64,000 nt of DNA from Lantana camara (GCA_037501455.1 CM074855.1:53575001-53639000), one strand, 5' to 3'; counted from the first letter of the stretch, positions 22,704-36,226 are shown. The notes: generated by a model not told the origin, from the letters alone. Numbers and translations: made by a program.

Positions 22704-25355
22704 TGTAACGCCCCAGTTTCCGGATGAACAGGTAAGCACGCCACGTGTGAGTGTGAGCGTAGGTTTATTTTATTTATTTAATTTATAATATATTCTTACG
22801 TGGCATTTCATATTTTCACAAAATTCATGAAACATTATTTATATCAATTATATGATTTCATATCATTCAAAATGTTATATCATGGCACGAAAAATATTTC
22901 TTGCATGAAAACCATTACCGAGAGTGATAGAATTATTAAATTGTCCCTAGTTAAATACTTTCTAAAATATTAGGGACTTAATTGCATGATTTCTAAGGAC
23001 CAAATTGAGCATATTTTAAATCATGGCATACTTAATTGCTTAACTTTGAGACTTCATGGATTAATTGGCAAATCTCACTCAAATCAAGGAGATAAATCAC
23101 GGTATATGCATTTCCATGAGCTTCCATGAGATCATTTCATCCCAACTTTGCCCAAGCACATTTGCTCTCATTCTCGGTATTAAGAAGACAAAGAGAAGAA
23201 GTGATTTTCATCATCCATCTCAAGAATCATCAAGAAATATTACAAGAAATTGAGAGTTCATCATCTTCTTCATCCATTTCTTCATTGTAAGGTTGGTTGC
23301 ATGAAAGCCATGGTTCTTGGTCATATTTTCATAAGCTAGGGTTAAGATTTATATGCTAGATGGATTGGTTGGACATGGAAGCATGAATATGTGATCATTT
23401 ATTGAATTATAGCATGGTTTGTTCATGAAATTCTTGGATATATGGCTTGAATGATCAAGTTGATCATGAACTTGAAAGCATGAATTCTTGATGCTATTTC
23501 ATGGTTTTAGGTGTCTAAGTGATATATTATCATGTAGTGAAGTTGTTTGCATCATATTTCTAGTGATTATAGCATTTGGGGATCAAAAATGGAATTTCGT
23601 TGCTTTGTTGCTTTCTTCCCGAGAGCCTCCCCTGTTTCTGCTCTGTTTTTCAGTTGCAGGAACTGGGAACGACCGTTCCCAGCCTCAAGGCTTGGTGGGA
23701 ACGGGCGTTCCCATTGCTTTTCAAAATATGCACGGCCGACTATGGGAACGGCCGTTCCCATTTTGGCCTAAGGGCCGGAAGGGCCGTTCCCAGCGTAGGC
23801 ACGCTTTTAAAATGAAAAACGTTGCCGCGTTTCTCTGGGCAACGGGAACGACCGTTCCCAGTTTTCAAAGGAAGCCTGGAACGGCCGTTCCCAAGGGGCT
23901 GACAGAACAAAATTCACTGCATAAAATTACGATTTTGGCCCCTCGATCCAACGACTTCTTTGACCCCGAATTGCTATAATACGTGTTAATATGATGTGAA
24001 ACGAAAAGTTATAATACCACATTGCATTTTCGAGGTCGTCTCGACATGTTTTCGCCGTTCGTCATATTTTGGCCATTTTAGTCCATGTCTCATGCTCATA
24101 TGTCGTATTTGCACCGGTCACGAGGGCGTGGACGAGGAGCAAGCTCCTTAGAATGCTTCTTTATTATATTTTGCAAGAAAGGTGAGGTTTTGTTTTGGTA
24201 AAATGAACCCTACCACCCGTACGTGCTAGTTTTCGGCCAAAACCTATTATATTTATAACCGTTTTCAAAGTAATAAACATTTCAAGCAAGAATGTATCGA
24301 TTGTAATGATTTTCAAGCATGTTGGCGAGTACATGATTGCACGTGGGCCCGAGGGTAATTCTTGAGCCAACCGGGAAAGCAAGGGCTGACGGGTAACTCC
24401 TGAATTATCCTCACATTGTTGGGATCACCCCCGAAGCCACTAGGAGATTAGTGGTGGAAGGAGTTCCGTGTCTAGAGGGTCATGTCCTCTACACACACCA
24501 TGTCGTGGATAGTCGAGCCTTGCAAACTCGCTATCACCCGGAGGAAGAAGGAGACTGGGGATTAATCCGGAATGTCGGGTTATCCTCGGGTTATTGCATG
24601 TTTTCAAGTATGAAATTATCTATGTGAGCACTCAATGAATTGCATGGTCACGTATTTATCAAGCAAGCACGCATGATCACGTATTGTTCACAATTGGGAG
24701 TTCGGTTGGAGATTGCCCTTACTCGCCGGGGCCACATGTTCATGATATTGACAAGAAAGATTAATTAAACGTGTTAAAATGGATAGTTGTAATCTCGGGC
24801 AAAGGATGAGATTCTTGAACTATATAATTATTGTTTTCTAAAAGTCTTTACCCGAGGCTACAACTTGCATGTGACGTGTGTTATATATTTATTGCCCCTC
24901 ACTCAGTCTTCGGTAGACTGATACTCCACTTTTCAGGTACCTTTTGAGCGTGGTTGTGCTAGGCGGGAGTTGGTCGAGTCTTGCATTTCCACGGGTCTAG
25001 TTTCATACCCTCATGTATATCACTTTTGGAACTTGTCATGTTTTGGATCGATATCAGTATTTTGGATTCATGGTTATGTATATTATGGAGATATGATATT
25101 GTATTGATCGGTAAATGGTACCTATATGTATCTATGGAATAAATATGGTACCTATATATATCTATGAATGATTTTATTGCTTCCGCTTTTCTATTCATGT
25201 TTGTTTGATAATGTTGGGGAGAGTGTCCCGCCTAGAGCGTCGTTTTGTTGTCACCCGTTCGCTGTGGTCTTGGTTTATGTATGAACTGTCCATTTCATAC
25301 GTGGATTGAGGCTACAGTGCGGGGGATGTGGCGCCTTGGGGTCTAGGGTGCTACA
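22704..25355 (+). mobile_element. 3' LTR of element A
   Basis: This is the same length as the 5' LTR (2652 bp) with about ten substitutions seen by eye, for example in the region 23140-24660. It ends GGGTGCTACA followed by the TTTAT duplication (25356-25360). The palindromes (23665-23892) and the micro-exon (24117-24181) are retained. Confidence 0.97.
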
Positions 25356-25360
25356 TTTAT

Positions 25361-26134
25361 AACCTTAACTGACATGTTAAGAGCGTGTACCGTACTTCTG
25401 GCCGTGTCAGCGAAATCCAAGTTTCCCCATTTCATTCCAAAATAGGTACTTTTTGAAGTCGAAAACTACAATTAAAATATAATGCATGTGGGTTAGGAAT
25501 GGTTCACAGAATTTCATTGAGGCGATGTTCATGAAACAAGCGTCTGTATCGTTGAGCACTTATTATCAATATCAAGTACATATCATGGTGGGGAACCAAA
25601 GCGAATCATTATTCAGTATTCAATCAGCAATATTCAAGTAACAAATATAATTTAGTGGTCATCAATTAATAATTAGTCAGCACTTGTCAACACAGAGAAC
25701 AACAGTTCAACAATGTTCAGTATTCAAGTCATCAATATACGATTAGCACATAAAACACAAAATATCGGCTATGTTGGTATCTTGAAGCGACTCTAAGACT
25801 TGAGACTTGAACGAACTGGGAAGTACAAATGAGAGGTTTTCAAAAGTTGGAAATGCTAGGACGATGAAGGAAATGTAGATCTTAAAACCGAATCCAATTG
25901 ATTTTCGAAAAGTATTGAAGGACCAAATAAAACTCAAAATTTTGGTGTTGATTAAAACTACATGGTTGACTTGATTAAGGAAGGGTTTCAGTACCATAAT
26001 TATAATAAATCACATGTTGGTCGGCCGCCCCAAACAGTGATCGATCACAATCTAAGGACTAAAGACACGAGAATACTTATGAGACTGTATGAACCCAAGA
26101 CTTCCACAACCTTGGGCTCTGATACCACCTTAGT
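25361..26134 (-). mobile_element. Internal region copy 1 of family B (5' part) with PBS
   Basis: This continues 13070-15228 after element A. Its minus-strand PBS (26115-26127, reading TGGTATCAGAGCC) lies 7 nt from LTR2. The gag region that should be here has no recognisable open frame. Copy 2 has the same sequence at 35150-35924. Confidence 0.8.
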
Positions 26135-26946
26135 TGTAGCACCCCGAAGGGGCCACAACCCCGCACCATGGTACCTCTCGAGTGGATAGAAGACCTAGCA
26201 CCCAAAAGGCATGCCAGAGAACGGACAATACATTACAAGATCAGAGTACTAAAAGAAAGCATCGCAGCAGAATTATGGGCAATTTAAAACATTCAAAACT
26301 TAAATCAGGAGACACCAGGAAGTAGTAACCAAGTACATGACGATAGAATAAGCAATTATCGAAAAAAGATATTTCAATAGAATATGGAGGGATTTAGAAC
26401 TGTTGAAAAACAAGAAAATAAACGACACAAGAGACTAAGTTGATTTTGGCCTAACAGAACAATACTCAACAACGGGGGAGTAGAACTCAAAAGGGTCAAA
26501 GAACCTAACCAAAAGAGAACGGCAAAGAGTTTCCTATGCTCCAAGATACCAGCCGTTAGGCAACAACAGAACCTGAAACCATGAGGTCACAAAATAGGTA
26601 GAAGTATTAGTCAAAGGGACTAAGTGAGATATTTCGTAGTAAGAAAGAGTAGTTGAAATTGAGGGTTTTCGAAAGACATTCTTTGTAACTTTCTTCAACA
26701 AAAATACGATCTTTATTTTGAAACAGGGTTTTCAATAAGCATGCACAAGCACACACAGCATTAGGTTCCGGTTCATACACGCTTTATAAACAGGGAACAA
26801 GTATAGGAGATTTTCCAAAAGTATGAACCAGTCTTTAAAACCAAAGTTGCCTGCAAGTTAGGCATCATCCATCCTTTATTCCTCAAAAACATTTAACAGA
26901 GTTGGTATCGAGATCCATTAGGATCCCGACACACATATACACATGC
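26135..26946 (-). mobile_element. LTR2 of family B, first segment (left of solo LTR C)
   Basis: The minus-strand LTR end (CCCCTTCGGGGTGCTACA) is at 26135. The sequence is matched for its first 197 bp by LTR3 (35925-36121). It is cut at 26946 by solo LTR C; CATGC at 26942-26946 is C's duplicated target. Confidence 0.85.
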
Positions 26947-29900
26947 TGTAACGCCCCGCTCTTCCAGTGTACGGATTACGCCACGTGTCGACCTTCTTGT
27001 GTGCTTGATTATGTAATTATGTGATTTATGTGGCCTTGTTTGCAGCTCCTTCTGAGTTTAGGGGCTTGTTTGTGATTTTCTCTTTTAAGGGTTTTTTCGG
27101 TCATTTTTCATCCGATCGAGATTTTGACCTCTTTGATCCCTTCAACGTGTTCGGGGCATCGAGACGAGTCCGTAGACTCTGAGTTTGTCCAATTCTGGTT
27201 TTGTTAACCCATCTTTCGATCGTTCTGTGCATTGAGGACTCGGGATAAAACACCCGAATCCTCGTTATTCGTGCCAAGAGCTTCAGATTTCAGCCTCGTT
27301 CTCTCTCTCTCTCCCTCTCCCGACGAAACACGCACCACACACACGACACACACACACAAATTCAATCTTGCTCATTTCTCGGCGGATTTTGACGAACCAA
27401 TAGTGTTTTTCGATGAGTTCGACGACGCGGTCACAACCGTACCAAGATCTTGGCCCGACGACGATCGATGGAGGAGATATTTCCGATTTTCAGTCACGCC
27501 AGGTACGGGGTGGCAGGCCGTGACTTCGTCGGCCGATTTCGGCCGTCTCCGGCGGCGATTCTTCGACACGCACCACTGACCCAGACAGGAGACTTCTCGG
27601 TGCAGCCTTCCACGTCAGCGGCACGGCAAAAGGGGCGGCGACGGGGGCACACGTGCCGCCTGAAGTTGCGACAGGCGGCGGCGACACTGTAGCGCCATCG
27701 TTTTCTTCGTTCCGACGATCTTCTTCGGTAATAAAGGCCGGTTCCCGACGTCTTCCAAGCCGCTGGTTCCATTTCCAGCGTCGTTTCCGGCCAACAACGA
27801 ACGCAGATGGCTGAACCGGCAGCAGTAGCAGCGGTGGACTTTGGTGGCTTTCGAGGACCCTTTTCCGGCGAATTTTGGTGGCGGGGCCTTCAGAGGAATT
27901 GCTCAGGACATCGACGGCGAGCTGCTGGTGGTGGTGGCCGGCCGTGAACCGGCCAGCGACAGTGAACCGGCGGGCCAAACCGGTCACTGTTCCGGTGACT
28001 TTTTCTGGCCAACAGTATAGTGCTTTCGAAGCCCTCGTTACGGGCTTTCCAACGGCCAAGGCACACGTTTCTGTCCTTCCTGGGATTTTTCCGACCAACG
28101 GAGGTGGTGGTTTGACGGCTGTCAGTGGCTGTCCGGCAGGTTCCGGTGGCGGCATTCCGATGCCTCTCGGACAGCTTGTTCCTTTCGTCGTGGTGAGTCT
28201 ATCACCACTTTTCGTTCGTCAATCGGACACTTGGTTGATTTTATATGAATTTCTGAAGTTATTGTATGTTATATGTTAATTGCTTTAAATTGTAATTTGA
28301 TCTTGTACGCTCAATTAATTGATGATTATGAATTGTATAATGTATGATAATATGGTATGATAGATGAAAACTCGAATTTTTAACTCATTGATTTTACAGG
28401 CCTCTTCATGTTGATTACTTGCCTTAATTGATTGAATTGTGAATTATTTGAATATATTTGAGTTCGCATAATTATTTCACATGCTTATTTAATGTAAACT
28501 ACGAACTTAACGTTCATGAACCATACGTATAGCTTGAATTGTTTGTTTAATTGTTATTTGGAATCTTAAATGCACACCCGAACATTTCATGACTTTTATA
28601 ATTTATTATATATTGAATCATTGCATAACTTATTGATATCATTTCGTGAACATTGTCGTGCGTCCTATTTGGTTCATATTGAGTCTCCTATCACCGGTAC
28701 ACATTGTTCCCTTTATTGTACAGTTCTTCTCCAGGGTGGAGACTTTTGGATCGAATAGGCAACCATAGTGCTCTTGATCTTGTTCTTGTCTCGTGGTATT
28801 CCAGGTGAGGTTTAATTTTTAGATATATAGAACCCTTACAACCCTATGTGATCTTTCAGCCAAAATGTATCTATATATCTATAGTTTTCCAAATTCTATC
28901 GATTTTCAATTGATCTACTCAATTGTACTATATTGATTGACTGATTTGGCGAGTATACTGTACTGCACTGTGGGCCCGAGGGTAGTGGCTTGAGCTAACC
29001 GGGAAAGCATGGGCTGACGGGTAACTCGAGCGCTATCCTCACCAAATTGGGATGACCCCTGAACCCCCTAGGAGATTAGGGGAGGAAGGAGTTCCGGGCA
29101 TAGGTGTCATGTTCCTGATGCTCAAACTGATTGGGTGGTGGGGCCTTGCAATCCCACCATCACCGGAGGGAGAAGGAGTTACTGAAACTGCTACTTGTGC
29201 ACTGTAAATTGATTGCTTGATCACCTAATCACTTAATAACTGTATGATTGTACACTGTCGGAGTAAGGTTGGAGAATTGCCCTTACTCGTCGGGCCACTG
29301 ATTGATTGATTGAAATTGATTAAAGTGTCTAATCTGATAGTTGTAATCTCGGGCGAGTTCTAAGTATTCTTGAACTTATATTATTTTCTGTAATAAAACC
29401 TTACCCGAGGTTACGACTTGCATGTTATCTGCGCTAATATTTATATAAACCCCTCACTCAGTCTGTGGTAGACTGACGCCTCCTTTCCTTTCGTTCCAGT
29501 TTCTTTTGCAGGTGTTGGTTACTAGGCGGAGTTAGAATTGTCGAGTCTTTGTCCAAGTCTCACTCACTTACACTCATTGCATACTATATTGTTTCTAAGT
29601 ATTGTATTGACTTATTATTGTTGGCCGGTGTGCCACTTATTGAATTGATATTATTTCGGGACAGGACAGGTTCTGGAGCTAGTTGAACCCGTTGTTATGT
29701 TGTTGTCTTGTATTGATTCAGGACAGGTTAGGACAGGTGTATTGATTAGCGGAACCCGTATTTAAATTCTCGTTGGATTTCATTTATTTCTTTGATATTA
29801 CATGAATAATTTCCTTGCTTCCGCATTTTGGTTATTGTTGTTTGTTCTAGGGTTAGCTTCCGCCTAGTCAGGACTGTCATTTTGTTTGTCACCCGTTCGC

Positions 29901-29992
29901 TGTGAGTCCGATTCATGTATGGACTGCCTATTTCATATGTGGATTAGACTCATAGTGCGGGGGATGTGGTGTCTGTCGTTGAGGGTGCTACA
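26947..29992 (+). mobile_element. Solo LTR C (gypsy type)
   Basis: A 3046-bp LTR begins TGTAACGCCCCGC and ends GAGGGTGCTACA, flanked by CATGC on both sides (26942-26946, 29993-29997). No PBS, PPT or internal region is attached, so it is the product of recombination between the two LTRs of a former element. Its leader-like part (about 27230-28190) is GC-rich. Splice-like signals: donor TG|GTGAGT (28193), acceptor CTCCAG (AG at 28733-28734), micro-exon 28735-28804, donor AG|GTGAGG (28805). It also carries a GGGCCCGAGGG...GACGGGTAAC block (about 28970-29030) similar to A and F. Confidence 0.94.
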
Positions 29993-29997
29993 CATGC

Positions 29998-32980
29998 ACC
30001 ATCCCTTCTCCCCTTATTATCGCGCCTAGGGAGCTTCCCCGCGGTAACTTAAACAAGAATGGGAGGAATTTATCACCTCTCCCGACCTTCGATGTGGAGT
30101 AACCAACCTCTGATTAAACCATCATCAAGGTCATTACAGCGGCCAGCATCATAGTAGCCATTGGCGTACCCCTCCCGGTCTACTACTTGACTATACCGGC
30201 AGGGCCCAACAGAACAGGATTTCATAAACTTGTATTTCAGAATAACAGAAGTGCATAAAGCAAACAGAGTTCAGGAACTGAACCTTTAATCAAGGCAATA
30301 TAATAGTGAACTGAACGTATATCATAAACTATTAACTTTAAACTTGAAGCATTGTCCGAAAATGGGAAAACGTTTAACTGGGAAGATAGAATCTTTGAAC
30401 TCAAATGAGTTGATTTTGAAATCATTTGAATACATAAGAATATTCATGGTTCCAGTTGAAATAGTTTAAACCTCACCTACAGAAATGGTATTATGTAATA
30501 ATACCATAGCCTCAGTTAATCCATACTTCACCTATAAGTGGTGAATAACTATAAGTTTCTATCCATAAACCATACAGTTACATAAGTAAGTTGGACTACC
30601 TCAATGCACTCAATAACACATAATGATATCATATGAACAGTACAAAAGATTATCAAAGCATATCATACTATATAGCAAGATTTCATGACAATTATTCAAC
30701 AATCATCCAGATAGGAAGGCATACTTGAATTTAGGTAAGTAGTACATAGGGGAGTAATACCATTTAATGCAAAAGAAATAATTAACTAATAATGGAACAT
30801 TCACTGCGAGTTATCCATAAACTTGAGCTATTTGATTGGCATGAATCAAATAATCGTTAATCAACTTATGATCATAAACCCGAGCCTTAAGGAAATAATT
30901 CCCGAACATGGTTAATGATGCATGACTGAGTGAAGAAATTCAAGTATTGAATCACAAGATTAGCAAGAAAGCGTAAAACTTAACAAGGTATATCATTTTC
31001 TGAAAAAAGGATTCTAGTAAACGATTAGTCTCAATTGAAAGCTCATATTCGGGGCTTAAGAATATATTCTTTAGGGTCTTGAAACAACCCTAATTAGAAA
31101 ACGAATTTAAACTTTGAAAGCCAATTTAAAACCCGTTTTTGAGAATTTTTGGAAAAGGCATTGACCGTTGAATTCGTCCCTTCGAAACGACCCTTTTGGT
31201 TTAAAGTCGAAATTGAAGACCAAAGTCAAAGTCAAAAGTCAAAGGTCAAAGGTCCAAAATCACTACTTAGAAATACCGTATGTATACGATATTTATACGA
31301 AAATACGTATAGTATTTATATAAAAATACGTACCGTATTTATACAATATTTTATGAAAATACATACAGTATGTATACAGTATATATACAAGAATCCATAT
31401 AGTATTTAATCAAAAATACATTTTGTATTTATACGAAAATACATACGTATTTTTTACGAAAATACATTTAGTATTTATACAAAAATATATACGTATTTAT
31501 TCATGGGGTATCACATACATATACGTATATTATAAATGTATATCATAACATATATCAATAGGTTAGGGTAATAATTAATTCAACAAGTAACAATTAAAAC
31601 TATAGGTTATAATTTTAATTATGGAACATTGGATAACATGTAACATTAAATTAAATCATGTAACAATTTAAATTACTTAATTATGATCATAAAAATAATT
31701 AAAATGTAACATATATCATGTCATAATAATTTTCTAATAATTAAATTGTAACATAATTAATTTATGTAACACATTTCATAATAAACTATACTATATGTAA
31801 CATAATTCATAAATTTGTATAAAAATTAAAGCATAATTCTAAACATATAATTTATGCATAAAACAAAACATATAATATAACATAATTCTAACATAATTAA
31901 AGCATAAAATAAAACATAAATTCTAACATAATTTAAACTAAATAAAACATAAAATAAAAGAAAATCATACCTTAAATTTTGGGGGGGGGGGGGGGGGGGA
32001 GGGGGTTTGAACCTGGGGGTGAGAGAGAGAAATGTGTGAGAAAAAATGAGAGTCCAACACACTTATTTATAGTTATGGAGAGGGACCTTTGTGCAAATCG
32101 TATTTATTCTAGGGACTTAGAATGGTGTATTTCTTGAAAATTCCATAAATAGGTTTGCTCTTTGTAAAATTGATAGGGGGAGGGCATTTTGGTAATTTCA
32201 TCTATGTCCTGCGTATTTTAGGAGCTGAAAATTTTACCAAGAGCTAGAAAAAAAAATTCGCTTCGAAACGGTTACTCATGGGTCGAAATCGGACATACGG
32301 TTTAAAAGTTATAAACGTCGGAGGAATGGATTTTCCTTAATTTCATAAAATGATTTAATTATAAAATAAATGCTACGGTATGATTTAAAGATCCGAAAAG
32401 CTTTCCAAAAATGTAGAAAAAAACGAGGAATGTTATGGCTATGATCTCAAGGGTTAAAACGGTTTGTCGGTGGAAATATATTCCGCCGACGGAAAGATAT
32501 TCTTTGAAAATAAATTCTTAAATTGCTCTGGTCATACAAACAAAGCCTCGAAGCATTGAAAAACAAACTGAAAAATTTATAAAATATGTGTATAAGTCCT
32601 CCAGGGTTTCTTTAATAAAATGGAGTAGTGATAGTTTAGAAAATAAATAGTACTTTTTGACAAAAATTCCCAAAATACCCCTAATGGTCAAGAAAGGATT
32701 TCAAAGCTTGGAAAATATGTTCATATGACTTAGGGAACATGAGTTATGAACCTCTAGGGTTCCAATGAGATGCTAGGGCAATGTAGGTTCGGGAAAGGAA
32801 TAGTAAATTTGGTTCGTGGTAAGGAAATCCCCCCTAAAACAAAATATGACCTATGAATGCACATTGTTCACATAAGAATGCAATGCATGAACATTTTTAA
32901 AGATGAACCAAGGTATATAAACACATTCTTGTTATCCTTGATTTACTCTTTCCAGCTAGGTCCTGATACGGGCTGTTACA
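29998..32980 (-). mobile_element. LTR2 of family B, second segment
   Basis: This continues LTR2 after solo LTR C and ends at 32980 with the minus-strand LTR start TGTAACAGCCCG. Without C the LTR is about 3.8 kb. Sense-strand signals: donor AAG|GTATGA (GT at 31969-31970), acceptor CTTATAG (AG at 30532-30533), 55-nt micro-exon (30477-30531), donor AG|GTGAGG (GT at 30475-30476). It holds the shortened GTCAAA cluster (31206-31253), the ATACGTATTT array (31265-31505) and a G homopolymer (about 31980-31999). Confidence 0.85.
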
Positions 32981-35924
32981 ATCTTCGCCCCTTAAGAGGA
33001 ATATGTCCTCAGATTACACAACCGTTTCAGGGACAACCTTGGATCTTTATAAAAAACTTTATTAGCCAATACCTCATGAAATCTCACAATCTTCTCTTTC
33101 TATTGTTTTGCCAAACAGTTAACCTTATTCACTGTCTTAACTGGCAAGAAATATAGTGATTTAGTCTGTCTTTATATCTCAAGATTCCGTCTTCACTAGT
33201 TCTGGATTTTGGTCTCGCCATCCTTTGTCCTTGAAATTTAACCATTCCTTGATCCACTCATCCTTAGATTGTGTTTTCATCTCTTTCCCTTTCATTGGTG
33301 ATAAAATACCAGGTTAGCCAATCTAGTTTTTCGACTTTGCGCATCAGCTACCACGTTAGCTTCTCAGAGCGGTATTGAATTATACTGTCACAGTCTTTCT
33401 AAATGAACAGGTACCACAAATTCTTTTCTCTACTTAATAAGGACGAAAACAATTGTTGGTAACTCCAAATCATGTGTAGGGTAATTGATCTCATGTGGCT
33501 TAAACTTTCTTGGTGTATAATCTATTACTTCCCCATGTTGCGTCAAAATGACACCTCATCCTTCTCTTGAAGCCTCTGTATATGAGGTATCACCTTCTAT
33601 CCTTCCTACATGGTTAATCACTAGTAAAACATTGATATCCTTTTAACTCTTAAAAGCTTTGCTCGCCTTTTAGTGTCCCTTTATACTTTCCTTCTTTCCT
33701 ATCCCCTTGGTAAAGGTTACAACTAGTCCTGAGATGCTTATCACAAAATTTCAGCAATATCCTATTACCCCAAAGTGTTATTCCCTTCAAAGGAATTCCT
33801 TTATATTCCTATTTCATGATTAATTTGAACTTCGAGAGATCCACACTGTCCTCTAAGCAGGTTGTGATATGCCCCGGAATAGTGACTCTTTCTCCAGCCA
33901 AAATTTAGCATTGACAGAATTTGGCGTATGGTTTGTGATCTAGCAAAGTCTCCATCATTAAAGCAAGAAGGTTCTGTATATCTTTCCAATGAAGTTAGGA
34001 CTGCTGTAGAACCCGACGTTTGTTCTAGTTCACTAGAAACCTTTAATAAAACTCCGCTTATCCGGAACCGTTACTTCAGATTTACTTTTTAGTTGATTCA
34101 AAATTCATCACTGTCTCTAACCTGGAGAATTTAACTTTGACTTCTTCAGCTATGAAAGAGTGTTTCTCTTCCCGGCCAAAACTGTATCCACTAAACTTGG
34201 CATTTGACCCGTGACCGGTGAAGTGCCGAAAATGGTTCGTTATACGACTCATATATCCTTGACCCTTTGATATCTCAGGATGTGACCACTGGAGAACCGG
34301 TCAAGATACGATTGGAAAAACCATCACATTCTTAATTACTGTAGGCGCGATAGTTAATTCCACAATATCTCTGTGAAATTGGAGCGTCCTTAGTTTATTA
34401 TTGAAACTAGCCTTGGAGAAATCTTATTTATCCTTTAATTGGAAATACTACTTGGGGTATGCTCGGAACTCTCATAGTTTACCGAATAACTCCTCGATCA
34501 GAGATACAAGGTATTTTGGTTCTTTTAGAATCAGTGTACCAACTAAGTGTCTCACTTAACCTGAGTGTTCCTTGAAACAACGCATTGTGATGGTTTCACT
34601 TTAGTTCCATGACTTCAATAAGTTGCTTCTTCAATTCCCTTTGTACTCTGTTCGGGTTGTTTATTGTGGTGCTCTTTGGAAGGGAAATTACTGCGAAGAT
34701 AGTTTGTGTAGTACTATCATACTTGTAGCCAGGAGACAAGAAATTTGAGTGTTCACGAATTCCTTTAAAAACTCACATGCTACCTCTATTTCTCTGCTAA
34801 AATTTGATCCTTTTCGCCTATTCACAAGACAGGCGATGTGTACAACATCTCTTTCCCCAAGTTTATCTATTAATTTCTCATAACAACTGCTTTGTTTTCT
34901 TTTGAGTCTCAACTTTCATCCTTTCCTGGGATGACCCCCAAATCCCAGAAGCATAACAAGATTCGCTAAATAGTAGCGATTAACACCCGATAAAATTATG
35001 CGTTTATATACCGATTGGGTAACAAAGTAAATATCAAAAGGGATTTATTTTGATGCTTGCATGATTAAGTACTCAATAGGAAGAAGTACGCACACATATA
35101 ACTTTTATGAAATGAATGCATGGCGCCAGGGTTATAGAACCTTAACTGACGTATTAAGAGCGTGTACCATATTTCTGGCCGTGTCAGCGAAATCTAAGTT
35201 TCCCTATTTCATTCCAAAATAGGTACTTTTTGAAGTCGAAAACGATAATTAAAATATAATGCATGCGGGTTAGGAATGGTTCACAGAATTTCATAGAGGC
35301 GATGTTCATGAAACAAGCATATGTATCACTAAGCATTTATTATCAATATCAAGTACATATCATGGTGGGGAATCAAAGTGAATCAGTATTCAGTATTCAA
35401 TCAACAATATTCAAGTAACAAATATAATTCAGTGGTCATCAATTAATAATTAGCCAGTACTTGTCAACACAGAGAACAATAGTTCAACAATGTTCAGTAT
35501 TCAAGTCATCAATATTCGGTTAGCACATAAAACACAAAATATCAGCCATGTTGGTATCTTAAAGGGACTCTAACACTTGAAACTTGAACGAACTGGGAAG
35601 TATAAATGAGAGGTTTTCATAAGTTGGAAATGCGAGTAGGACGATGAAGGAAATGTAGATCTTAAAACCGAATCCATTAACGAATTGTTGGTATTCCATA
35701 AGTGTTGAAGGACCAAATAAAACTCAAATTTTTGGTGTTGATTAAAACTACATGGTTTACTTGATTAAGGAAGGGTTTCAATACAACAATTGTAATAAAT
35801 CACATGTTGGTCGGCCGCCCCAAACAGTGATTGATCACAATTTAAGCACTAAAGATACGAGAATACTTATGAGGCTCTATGAACCCCAGATTTCCACAAC
35901 CCGGGGCTCTGATACCACCTTAGC
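32981..35924 (-). mobile_element. Internal region copy 2 of family B
   Basis: Without the A insertion this 2.9-kb copy parallels 13070-15228 plus 25361-26134, with roughly nine of ten bases alike in the stretches I compared. The PBS is at 35905-35917. Integrase traces (about 32976-33155) and RNase H traces (about 33343-33600) lie in the same places and are also broken. The PPT hairpin (32999-33016) has lost pairing and the purine run is interrupted. No gene is expressed from it as far as the sequence shows. Confidence 0.83.
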
Positions 35925-36121
35925 TGTAGCACCCCGAAGGGCCCACAACCCCGCACCGTTATACCTCTCGAGTGGATAGAAGACCTAACACCCAAAAGGC
36001 ACGCCAGTGAACGGACAATACACTATAAGATCAGAGTACTAAAAGAAAGCATTGCATCAGAATTGTGGGCAATTTAAAACTTTCAAAACTTAAATCAGGA
36101 GACACCAGGAACTAGTAACCA
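35925..36121 (-). mobile_element. LTR3 of family B, truncated fragment
   Basis: 197 bp match the start of LTR2 (26135 onward) and stop at AACCA (36117-36121), where LTR start I abuts. In LTR2 the homologous sequence continues AAGTACATG. Element I therefore appears to have inserted here, with its other end beyond the window. Confidence 0.8.
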
Positions 36122-36226
36122 TGTCACGCCCCGAGTCCGTGGGCTCGTTGGACGCAAGTACAAGACTCTAAGTCCACCGAGTATAACCTGAAATTGACCC
36201 TAAACCACTGCCTAAAAGGGATATCA
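36122..36226 (+). mobile_element. Start of another gypsy-type LTR (I), 105 bp
   Basis: TGTCACGCCCCGAG has the same opening as the other gypsy LTRs here (TGTRACGCCCC). It is cut after 105 bp by a copia LTR end at 36227; TATCA (36222-36226) is the candidate copia target duplication. No other part of I is visible. Confidence 0.55.

Larger units (their letters stand above)
15229..25355 (+). mobile_element. Complete Ty3/gypsy chromovirus A (Tekay/Del-like)
   Basis: A 10127-bp element has two 2652-bp LTRs (15229-17880, 22704-25355), a PBS (17889-17900), one open gag-pol frame, a PPT, and flanking TTTAT duplications (15224-15228, 25356-25360). By eye the LTRs differ at about ten positions, so insertion is recent. 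Long LTRs, a C-terminal chromodomain-like segment and gag-pol in one frame fit the Tekay (Del) lineage of plant chromoviruses; that lineage call is inference. It sits in internal copy 1 of family B, and the empty counterpart is near 35133 in copy 2. Confidence 0.96.

Noticed and set aside
27490..28155. 221-codon minus-strand ORF in solo LTR C, with overlapping plus-strand ORFs
   Set aside because: GC-rich leader sequence opens frames on both strands. No domain is recognised and the orientation is opposite to LTR transcription.
31979..31998. G homopolymer as a possible G-quadruplex regulator
   Set aside because: The matching place in LTR1 (12060-12092) is a mixed G-rich run of different length, so it looks like an unstable simple repeat or sequencing-sensitive stretch rather than a conserved site.
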